A stretch of DNA of 22,425 nt from CAYXGZ01 sp964464755 (GTDB taxonomy: Bacteria; Planctomycetota; MHYJ01; JACPRB01). The notes under the pieces are model-generated. The model saw only the letters and a program-made list of their open reading frames with translations, was not told the DNA's origin and ran no database searches. Location of the stretch: positions 1 through 22,425 of the forward strand of contig CAYXGZ010000054.1 in assembly GCA_964464755.1 (NCBI GenBank), written 5' to 3'. The position numbers and the translations under genes were made by a program. Position 1 is the stretch's first letter. Each line of letters starts with the position of its first letter. This document shows, one piece after another, positions 15,237-22,425 of the stretch.

Positions 15237-15557
15237 CTACGCCTTCCCCCCCGCGGCGGGCGCGGGGACGGCCGGGGCCTCGGGCCCCTTCTCCACCACC
15301 TTCACCAGGCGCCAGCGCTTCAGGCGCGACGTCGGCCGGGTCTCCATGATCTCGACCCGGTCGCCTTCCTTCGCCTCGCGCTTCTCGTCGTGCGCGTAGC
15401 ACTTCGTCTGGCGCTTGAGGTACTTCCCGAACCGGGGGTCCTGGACCAGCCGCTCCACCTCGACGACGATGGTCTTCGCCATCTTGTCGCTGGTGACGCG
15501 CCCGACCACGACCTTCCGCCGGTTCCGATCCGCCGGCGCGGCCTTCTGCTGAGACAT
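15237..15557 (-). CDS. rpsQ: 30S ribosomal protein S17, first gene of the cluster
   Basis: S17, 106 residues from ATG 15555-15557. The OB-fold core runs RRKVVVGRVTSDKMAKTIVVEVERLVQDPRFGKYLKR through DRVEIMETRPTSRLKRWRLVKVV. An 18-residue Ala/Pro/Gly tail ends the protein. GGAG is placed 9 bases before this ATG, which decides the start against in-frame GTGs at 15563 and 15572. In most bacteria rpmC and the S10 block would lie directly upstream; here serS is transcribed divergently instead, so rpsQ leads the operon with its own promoter and leader. TAG stop. Confidence 0.95.
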   Translation of the reverse strand: MSQQKAAPADRNRRKVVVGRVTSDKMAKTIVVEVERLVQDPRFGKYLKRQTKCYAHDEKREAKEGDRVEIMETRPTSRLKRWRLVKVVEKGPEAPAVPAPAAGGKA

Positions 15558-15574
15558 GTCCACGGACTCCACGG

Positions 15575-15609
15575 AAAAAAAAGGCCTTGGTCCCCTTCCG
15601 GGGGGCCAA
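15575..15609 (-). terminator. terminator-like hairpin plus T8 in the rpsQ leader (candidate attenuator)
   Basis: On the minus strand an inverted repeat (15587-15609, TTGG/CCAA plus CCCC/GGGG with one C-A mismatch and a 5-base loop) is followed by GGCC and eight consecutive T residues (15582-15575). An alternative stem pairs GGCC with the GGCC directly abutting the T-run. It lies between the likely rpsQ promoter and the rpsQ ribosome binding site, so it cannot terminate an upstream gene (serS is divergent). Attenuation of the ribosomal operon is the natural inference. Confidence 0.6.
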
Positions 15610-15621
15610 AGTGAGCCACCA

Positions 15622-15649
15622 TTGATAGCAATCGCCCTCGGGGAGTCAA
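15622..15649 (-). promoter_or_regulatory. promoter for the rpsQ operon
   Basis: Minus-strand TTGACT (15644-15649, identical to the infA -35), a 16-base spacer, then TATCAA (15622-15627, 4 of 6). Transcription would start near 15615, giving a leader of about 58 bases that contains the hairpin and T8. An AT-rich stretch (ATTGCTATCAAT) stands out against the GC-rich surroundings. Confidence 0.65.
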
Positions 15650-15670
15650 GGACAAAACCCCTCCCGGGGC

Positions 15671-15699
15671 TGGACGCCCCGCCCCCGCGGCGGTTTAAT
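15671..15699 (+). promoter_or_regulatory. promoter for serS
   Basis: TGGACG (15671-15676, 4 of 6), a 17-base spacer and TTTAAT (15694-15699, 5 of 6). The expected transcription start is near 15706, leaving only about 16 bases of leader with the ribosome binding site GGAGGG (15708-15713) close to its 5' end. No T-box leader is possible in so short a space. Confidence 0.55.
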
Positions 15700-15721
15700 C
15701 ACCCGCCGGAGGGCCCGCCGA

Positions 15722-17002
15722 ATGCTCGACGTCAAGTTCATCGCCGACAATCCCGACCTCGTCAAGCGCGCCGCCGCGCACAAGCACGAGAAGAAGGCCG
15801 ACGTCGACCGCATCGTCGCCCTCAACGCCCGCCGCAAGCAGGTCCAGGCCGAGCTCGACGCCGGCCGCTCCCAGCTCAACGAGGCCTCCCGCAAGTACGC
15901 CCAGCTCCGCAAGCAGGGCCAGGAGGACGCCGCCCTCGCCCAGGCCAACCGCGAGATCGGCGACCGCCTCAAGGCCCTCGAGGCCGAGACCCGCACCGTC
16001 GAGTCCTCCCTCGAGGAACTCGCCGCCTGGGTCCCCAACGTCCCCCACGAGAAGGTCCCCGTCGCCGACGACGCCTCGGGCAACTCCATCGTCCGCACCG
16101 TGGGCGCCCGCCGCTCCTTCCCCTTCAAGCCGAAGCCCCACTGGGAGCTCGGCACGAGGCTCGGCATCCTCGACGAGGAGCGCGCCGCCAAGCTCTCCGG
16201 CAGCAACTTCCTCCTCCTCAAGGCCGAGGGCGCCCGCCTCGAGCGCGCCCTCATCAACTTCATGATCGACCTCCACGTGCAGAAGCACGGCTACACCGAG
16301 GTCTGGCCCCCCTTCCTCGTCAACCGCGACAGCATGTTCGGCACCGCCCAGGTGCCGAAGCTCGAGGACGACATGTACCAGCTGGAGCGGGACAAGCTCT
16401 TCCTCATCCCGACCGCCGAGGTCCCCGTCACCAACCTCCATCGCGACGAGATGCTCAAGCCCGCGGACCTCCCGATCCGCTACACCGCCTACTCCGCGTG
16501 CTTCCGCCGCGAGTCCGGCGCCTACGGCCGCGACACCCGCGGCATGGTCCGCGTCCACCAGTTCGACAAGGTCGAGATGGTCCAGTTCGTCCACCCCGAC
16601 CGCAGCTGGGAGACCCTCGAGGCCCTCACCGGCCACGCCGAGGACGTCCTCAAGGCCCTCGACCTCGAGTACCGCGTCGTCCTCCTCTCCACCGGCGACA
16701 TGTCCTTCGCCAGCGCGATGACCTACGACCTCGAGGCCTGGGCCCCCGGCCTCGACCGCTGGCTCGAGGTCTCGAGCTGCTCCAACTTCACCGACTTCCA
16801 GGCCCGCCGCCTCAAGTGCCGCTTCCGCGACGCCGACGGCAAGGTGAAGTTCGTCCACACGCTCAACGGCTCCGGCCTCGCCCTGCCCCGCACCGTCATC
16901 GCGATCCTGGAGAACTACCAGCGCGAGGACGGGAGCGTGGAGATCCCCGAGGTGCTGAGGCCGTACTTCGGCGGGCAGACCGAGCTGAAGCCGAAGTCCT
17001 AG
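15722..17002 (+). CDS. serS: serine-tRNA ligase (seryl-tRNA synthetase)
   Basis: Charges tRNA-Ser with serine; class II synthetase, 426 residues. Residues 1-110 form the N-terminal tRNA-binding coiled-coil arm. The catalytic core holds the serine-site TAE (231-233), motif 2 around FRRESGAYGRDTRG (261-274) and motif 3 GSGLALPR with Arg390. GGAGGG lies 9 bases before the ATG. Codon use is odd: before residue 388 every leucine codon but one is CTC, and the last four are all CTG, together with AGG, GTG, CCG and GGG codons. The TAG stop overlaps the stop of the convergent secreted-protein gene in one CTAG. Confidence 0.98.
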   Translation: MLDVKFIADNPDLVKRAAAHKHEKKADVDRIVALNARRKQVQAELDAGRSQLNEASRKYAQLRKQGQEDAALAQANREIGDRLKALEAETRTVESSLEELAAWVPNVPHEKVPVADDASGNSIVRTVGARRSFPFKPKPHWELGTRLGILDEERAAKLSGSNFLLLKAEGARLERALINFMIDLHVQKHGYTEVWPPFLVNRDSMFGTAQVPKLEDDMYQLERDKLFLIPTAEVPVTNLHRDEMLKPADLPIRYTAYSACFRRESGAYGRDTRGMVRVHQFDKVEMVQFVHPDRSWETLEALTGHAEDVLKALDLEYRVVLLSTGDMSFASAMTYDLEAWAPGLDRWLEVSSCSNFTDFQARRLKCRFRDADGKVKFVHTLNGSGLALPRTVIAILENYQREDGSVEIPEVLRPYFGGQTELKPKS

Positions 17003-17670
17003 GGCCGGCGGACCCGGACGTTGTCGATCCGCGGGCGCGAGGGGTAGCCCTCGCCGCCGGCGTGCACGGGCCGCACCGCGTGCGCGGGCGAGAGCCCCGA
17101 GCCCGTCGCCTCCAGCGACCCGTCGATCCGGAACTCGATCCCGCCGTCCGTCCGGATCCGCGTCGAGAGCCGGTGCCAGGTCCCCGCCGCCGGCGCCGCG
17201 AAGGTCGCGACGTCCGCCCCGTTCACCACGCAGTGCCGCGTCCCGCCCGCGTCGATCCACTGCCCCGCCGCCAGCGACGGCCCGACCGGCGAGACGAGCA
17301 CGTCCAGCGAGGAGAGGCCGATCCAGGCCTGCGATCCCGCCGGCACGTTCACGTCGCCCTCGATCGTCAGCCCGTCCGCCACCGCGTACTGCTGCGTCGT
17401 CACCGCGCCGGTGCCGACGAGCGACGACGACCCCCCGGCCATCGAGGGGATCGGGTTGCCGGCCGCCAGGTCGAGCAGCGGCGCCGCGGGCGCGGAGAGC
17501 GTCCAGAGCGCGAAGCTCGCGAAGGACTCGTCGAGCAGCACGACGGGGACGTCGGGGCCCGGCCCGTCGTCGTCGTCCTCCTGGTCGTCGATGAGCCGGC
17601 AGTTCGACTCGGACGCGCCGAGCTGGAGCGCCAGCAGGAGGACGAGCGAGGTCCGGAGCAGCGGGGACAT
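16999..17670 (-). CDS. secreted protein, possible LamG/concanavalin-like beta-sandwich
   Basis: A 223-residue protein with an N-terminal signal peptide (MSPLLRTSLVLLLALQLGAS). The cysteine at residue 24 is not in a lipobox, so secretion rather than lipidation is favoured. An acidic patch (DDQEDDDDG) follows. The rest is predicted beta-rich; GTWHRLSTRIRTDGGIEFRIDGS and the ending RIDNVRVRR resemble the back half of LamG/concanavalin-A-like carbohydrate-binding domains. I cannot name the family or a ligand. It starts 34 bases after nuoN on the same strand, has no ribosome binding site, and has TAGACT 7 bases before its ATG. It ends tail to tail with serS. TAG stop. Confidence 0.75.
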   Translation of the reverse strand: MSPLLRTSLVLLLALQLGASESNCRLIDDQEDDDDGPGPDVPVVLLDESFASFALWTLSAPAAPLLDLAAGNPIPSMAGGSSSLVGTGAVTTQQYAVADGLTIEGDVNVPAGSQAWIGLSSLDVLVSPVGPSLAAGQWIDAGGTRHCVVNGADVATFAAPAAGTWHRLSTRIRTDGGIEFRIDGSLEATGSGLSPAHAVRPVHAGGEGYPSRPRIDNVRVRRP

Positions 17671-17677
17671 GCCGCAG

Positions 17678-17683
17678 AGTCTA
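17678..17683 (-). promoter_or_regulatory. possible -10 box close to the start of the secreted-protein gene
   Basis: Minus-strand TAGACT (4 of 6) ends 7 bases before the ATG at 17670. With no ribosome binding site visible, a leaderless message is possible, but no -35 is seen and the hexamer is weak. Read-through from nuoN is the alternative. Confidence 0.3.
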
Positions 17684-17704
17684 CAACCGCCGGAGCGCGG
17701 ACGT

Positions 17705-19249
17705 TCAGATCTTCGGGAGGATGCTCAGGGCGGCCCGCGTGGTCATGTCGAGCAGGCCGGGGAGCGGCCCCAGGCCCGTCGGGAAGAGGCCGTAGAAGAG
17801 CGTCGCGAAGCCGAGCGCCCAGAGCAGGCCGCCGAGCACCGGGCCCGCGCGGGGCGGCGTCCACTCCTCCCTGGGCTTGCCGAGGAAGAGCGCGGCGATG
17901 ATGCGCGCGTAGTAGTAGAGCGAGATCACGGAGAAGAGCACCGCGATCACCACCAGGGCGATCGACATCGTGTCGCCCGTCGCGATCATGCGGCCGAAGA
18001 GCAGCATCTTGCCGATGAAGCCCGCGGTCGGCGGCAGGCCGGTCAGCGAGACGAGGAAGATCGTCAGCAGCGCGCCCAGCCCGGGCGCCCGCCACCCGAG
18101 GCCGCGGCATTGCTCGACCGTCTCGACGCCGGCGCTCTCCTCGAGCACGACGAGGACCGCGAAGGCCCCGAGGTTCATGAGCAGGTAGACGACCAGGTAG
18201 ACGAGCACCGAGGCGAGGTTCGCGGGCTCGAAGACCGTGAACGCGAGCAGCAGGTAGCCCGCGTGGCCGATCGAGGAGTAGGCCATCAGGCGCTTGAGGT
18301 TCGACTGCTGCAGCGCGCCGAGGTTGCCGACGGCCATCGTGAGGACGGCGATCATCGCGACGAGCACGTCCCACCGGAACGCGTCCGGCGGCGGCGAGTG
18401 GGTCTGGAAGACGCCCGCGAGGTAGCGCGTGAGCATCGCGAAGCCGGCCGCCTTGGGGCCGACCGAGAAGAACGCGGTGACGGGTGTGGGCGCGCCCTCG
18501 TAGACGTCGGGGCACCACATGTGGAAGGGCGCGGCCGCGATCTTGTAGCCGAAGCCCGCCATGACGAGGACGGAGATGAGCAGCGTCAGCGTGCCGGAGA
18601 CGCCCGCGCCCTGCTCGGAGAGCGAGCGGCCGATCGCGTCGACCTGCAGCGTGCCCGTGAGGCCGTACAGGTAGGACATGCCGTAGATCATCAGCCCGCT
18701 CGCCGCGGCGCCGTAGATGATGTACTTCAGCGAGGCCTCGGAGCTCCGGCGGTTCTTCTGGCGGAGGCCCGCGAGGATGTAGCTCGTGATCGAGACGAAC
18801 TCGAGCGAGAGGTACATCATCAGCAGGTCGTTCGCCGTCGCCATGAACATCATGCCGAGGACGCAGGAGAGCATGAGGACGTAGGTCTCCCCCTGCCCCG
18901 ACTTCCAGCGGTCCACGACGGGCCGGGCGAGGAGGATCGCGACCACCGCGGCGACGAGGAAGAGGCCCTTGAAGAAGAGGCCGTAGAGGTCGTGGACGAT
19001 CGAGCCCCCGAAGAGCACCGCGGGGCCGCCGGGGTTGTAGCCGCCCACGGGCGTCGCCGGGAAGTCCCTCCACGCGTCCAGCGCCATCGCCAGCACGAGC
19101 AGCGTGCCGACGAGCGCGAGGAAGCCGATCGGCCGCTTCTCCCGCTTGAGCAGGATGTCGGCGACGATCAGCAGCAGGATGAGCGCGGTCAGCCCGACCT
19201 CGGGGGTCAGGCAGGCCAGCTGCTGCAGGAGGACTTTGGCGTCAGGCAT
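17705..19249 (-). CDS. nuoN: NADH-quinone oxidoreductase subunit N
   Basis: Antiporter-like membrane subunit of respiratory complex I, 514 residues with about 14 hydrophobic segments. Key proton-path residues are recognisable: E150 (YLSLEFVSITSYIL), K175 (ASLKYIIYG), K236 (GFGYKIAAAPFHMW) and the late-helix Lys in TGLPPTAGFIGKMLLF. The PFHMWCPDVYEGAPTPVTAFFSV stretch is diagnostic of NuoN. TAGGA overlaps the nuoM stop and serves as ribosome binding site, with a 6-base gap. It is the last nuo gene. It ends with TGA. Confidence 0.97.
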   Translation of the reverse strand: MPDAKVLLQQLACLTPEVGLTALILLLIVADILLKREKRPIGFLALVGTLLVLAMALDAWRDFPATPVGGYNPGGPAVLFGGSIVHDLYGLFFKGLFLVAAVVAILLARPVVDRWKSGQGETYVLMLSCVLGMMFMATANDLLMMYLSLEFVSITSYILAGLRQKNRRSSEASLKYIIYGAAASGLMIYGMSYLYGLTGTLQVDAIGRSLSEQGAGVSGTLTLLISVLVMAGFGYKIAAAPFHMWCPDVYEGAPTPVTAFFSVGPKAAGFAMLTRYLAGVFQTHSPPPDAFRWDVLVAMIAVLTMAVGNLGALQQSNLKRLMAYSSIGHAGYLLLAFTVFEPANLASVLVYLVVYLLMNLGAFAVLVVLEESAGVETVEQCRGLGWRAPGLGALLTIFLVSLTGLPPTAGFIGKMLLFGRMIATGDTMSIALVVIAVLFSVISLYYYARIIAALFLGKPREEWTPPRAGPVLGGLLWALGFATLFYGLFPTGLGPLPGLLDMTTRAALSILPKI

Positions 19250-19255
19250 GGATTC

Positions 19256-20881
19256 CTACCGGAGCACCCAGGGCATCCCGACCTGGTTGACGAGGACCTT
19301 GACCGACTCGGACATCAGGTTGATCAGCGGCGCCGGGTAGACGCCGAACGCGACGATGAGCAGCACGAGGGGCCAGACCGTCACGTGCTCGCGCGCCGTC
19401 ATGTCCTTGATGTCCTGGTACTTGGGGTTCAGCGGGCCGAGGAAGACCTTCTGGTAGCTCCAGAGGAAGTACGCGGCGCCGAAGACGACGCCGAGCACGC
19501 TGAAGGCGGTCAGCACCTTGTAGTAGCTGACCGGCGCGAAGACGTAGAAGTAATTCGCGTCGGTCACCGGGCCCTGGGCCTGGAAGGCGCCGATGAAGCA
19601 GAGCGCCTCGCTGATGAAGCCCGAGAGGCCGGGCAGGCCGAGGGACGCCATGAACGCGAGGGCCGTGATCGCGCCGTACGCGGGCATCTTCGTCCAGAGG
19701 CCGCCGAAGCCGTCGATGTTGCGGTGGTGGGCCCGGTCGTAGACCACGCCGATCAGGAGGAAGAGCATCGAGGTGATCAGGCCGTGGTTCCACATCTGCA
19801 GCAGGCAGCCCGCGATGCCGGCGGTCGTGCCGGAGGCCATGCCGATCATGCAGAAGCCCATGTGGCTGACCGACGAGTACGCGACCATCTTCTTCCAGTC
19901 GCGCTCGATGAAGGCCTCGCCCGTCTGGTTGTTCACCCGCGGCACGCCCTTGATCTGGGCGAGCGCGCACCAGGCGCCGTAGACGATGCCGATGACGCCG
20001 AACATCATCATCACCGGCGCGAACCAGCGCGAGGCCTCGGGGAGGATCGGGTACGCGATCCGGAGCAGGCCGTAGGTGCCCATCTTCAGCAGCACGCCGG
20101 CCAGGATGACGGAGATCGGCGTGGGCGCCTCGACGTGGGCGTCGGGCAGCCACGTGTGGAACGGGAAGACGGGGACCTTGATGGCGAAGCCGATGTAGAG
20201 GCCGACGAAGGCCAGCCTCCACCAGCCGCCCGTGAAGTCCGAGGAGTGCCGGGCCAGCTCCGGCAGGCTGAAGGTGCCCGCCGTGAAGTACAGGGCCAGC
20301 ATGACGACGAGCATGAGGACCGAGCCGGCGAGCGTGTAGAGGAAGAACTTGATCGCCGCGTACTCGCGCCTCGGTCCGCCCCAGATGCCGATCAGGAAGT
20401 ACATCGGGAGGAGCATCACCTCCCAGAACACGTAGAAGAGGAAGAAGTCGAGGGAGACGAACACGCCCATCATCCCCGCCTCGAGGAGGAGGAAGAGGGC
20501 GAAGTAGCCCTTGATGCCGCGGGTCGTGTGCCAGTGCTCGAAGCCCCAGGACGCGATGATGCAGATGAAGCTCAGCATCGCCGTGAGGACGACCATCGTG
20601 ATGCTGATCCCGTCGACGCCGACGTAGTACTGGACCGGGGCCGTGTCGATCATGAACCAGGTGGCCTGGCGGACGAACTGGAAGCTCGCGTCCTTGGCGA
20701 TGTACCCGTTGAGCAGCGGCGCGAGGCAGAGCAGCGGGATGGCCGCGACGGCCAGCGAGAACCACTTCACGACGTGGTTCTTGTTCGGCAGGAACAGGAC
20801 GGCGAGCGCGCCCAGGGCGGGCGCGAAGACCATCGTCGTCAGGATGTCCTTGCCGAACAGGTCGGCGAGAGTGAAACCCAT
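19256..20881 (-). CDS. nuoM: NADH-quinone oxidoreductase subunit M
   Basis: Second antiporter-like subunit of complex I, 541 residues, about 14 transmembrane segments. E154 (YVFWEVMLLPMYFLIGIWGG), K178, K235 (FAIKVPVFPFHTWLPDAHVEAPTP) and K266 (GVLLKMGTYG) are the conserved charged residues of the proton channel. Residues about 311-327 form an insertion in the loop before DWKKMVAYSSVSHMGF, where most NuoM proteins have just a short turn. The ribosome binding site GGAGGT lies within the 3' end of nuoL, about 10 bases upstream. TAG stop. Confidence 0.97.
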   Translation of the reverse strand: MGFTLADLFGKDILTTMVFAPALGALAVLFLPNKNHVVKWFSLAVAAIPLLCLAPLLNGYIAKDASFQFVRQATWFMIDTAPVQYYVGVDGISITMVVLTAMLSFICIIASWGFEHWHTTRGIKGYFALFLLLEAGMMGVFVSLDFFLFYVFWEVMLLPMYFLIGIWGGPRREYAAIKFFLYTLAGSVLMLVVMLALYFTAGTFSLPELARHSSDFTGGWWRLAFVGLYIGFAIKVPVFPFHTWLPDAHVEAPTPISVILAGVLLKMGTYGLLRIAYPILPEASRWFAPVMMMFGVIGIVYGAWCALAQIKGVPRVNNQTGEAFIERDWKKMVAYSSVSHMGFCMIGMASGTTAGIAGCLLQMWNHGLITSMLFLLIGVVYDRAHHRNIDGFGGLWTKMPAYGAITALAFMASLGLPGLSGFISEALCFIGAFQAQGPVTDANYFYVFAPVSYYKVLTAFSVLGVVFGAAYFLWSYQKVFLGPLNPKYQDIKDMTAREHVTVWPLVLLIVAFGVYPAPLINLMSESVKVLVNQVGMPWVLR

Positions 20882-20887
20882 GGGCCG

Positions 20888-22425
<1,538 letters not shown>

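Noticed and set aside
15558..15572. Longer rpsQ starting at GTG 15572 or GTG 15563
   Set aside because: GGAG lies 9 bases before ATG 15557, inside the proposed extension, and the family start fits the ATG.
17598..17600. Lipoprotein cleavage at Cys24 of the secreted protein
   Set aside because: The residues before the cysteine (ASESN) do not fit a lipobox; an ordinary signal peptide is more likely.

Overview
The window is 22.4 kb of gap-free, very GC-rich bacterial chromosome made of core housekeeping genes. I see no rRNA, tRNA, CRISPR array, insertion sequence, phage gene or obvious horizontally acquired block, and no gene-free stretch longer than about 150 bases. The phylum cannot be fixed from sequence alone. 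Several traits fit a deep, high-GC Gram-negative lineage such as Planctomycetota: no rpmD (L30) between rpsE and rplO, zinc-type S14 and S4, Ala/Lys/Pro-rich tails on many ribosomal proteins, a loop insertion in NuoM, and a small CxxC/CxxC protein of a layout I associate from memory with planctomycetes. This placement is an inference.

Layout. (1) 2-4337, plus strand: the 3' nine-tenths of dnaE, a small zinc-ribbon-like protein of unknown function, and a STAS-domain anti-sigma-factor antagonist. (2) 4334-15557, minus strand: a 21-gene spc-alpha ribosomal cluster read right to left: rpsQ, rplN, rplX, rplE, rpsN, rpsH, rplF, rplR, rpsE, rplO, secY, adk, map, then infA, rpmJ, rpsM, rpsK, rpsD, rpoA, rplQ and a terminal HIT-family hydrolase gene. 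Gaps are 1-24 bases except before infA, where an 83-base gap holds an excellent sigma70-type promoter (TTGACT, 17 bases, TATACT). The cluster therefore looks like two transcription units. (3) 15558-15721: a divergent intergenic region with a promoter for rpsQ, a terminator-like hairpin plus T8 in the rpsQ leader, and a promoter for serS. (4) 15722-17002, plus strand: serS. (5) 16999-22425, minus strand: the end of a complex I operon (nuoL partial, nuoM, nuoN), followed by a secreted beta-sandwich-like protein that runs tail to tail into serS.

How the genes work together. The cluster encodes small and large ribosomal subunit proteins, the initiation factor IF1, the RNA polymerase alpha subunit, the SecY translocon, methionine aminopeptidase (nascent-chain processing) and adenylate kinase, so translation, transcription and export capacity are co-expressed. 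SerRS and the DNA polymerase III alpha subunit are further information-processing genes. NuoL/M/N are the three antiporter-like proton-pumping subunits of NADH:quinone oxidoreductase and imply a respiratory organism.

Points worth a second look: the S10-spc cluster is broken exactly before rpsQ and the broken end carries a candidate attenuator; TAG is the dominant stop codon (18 of 29 genes, TGA only 3) despite the high GC; two convergent gene pairs share a single CTAG as overlapping stop codons; the STAS gene has a -10 box placed as in leaderless genes; and serS changes codon choice abruptly in its last ~40 codons. I found no wholly new multi-gene system here.
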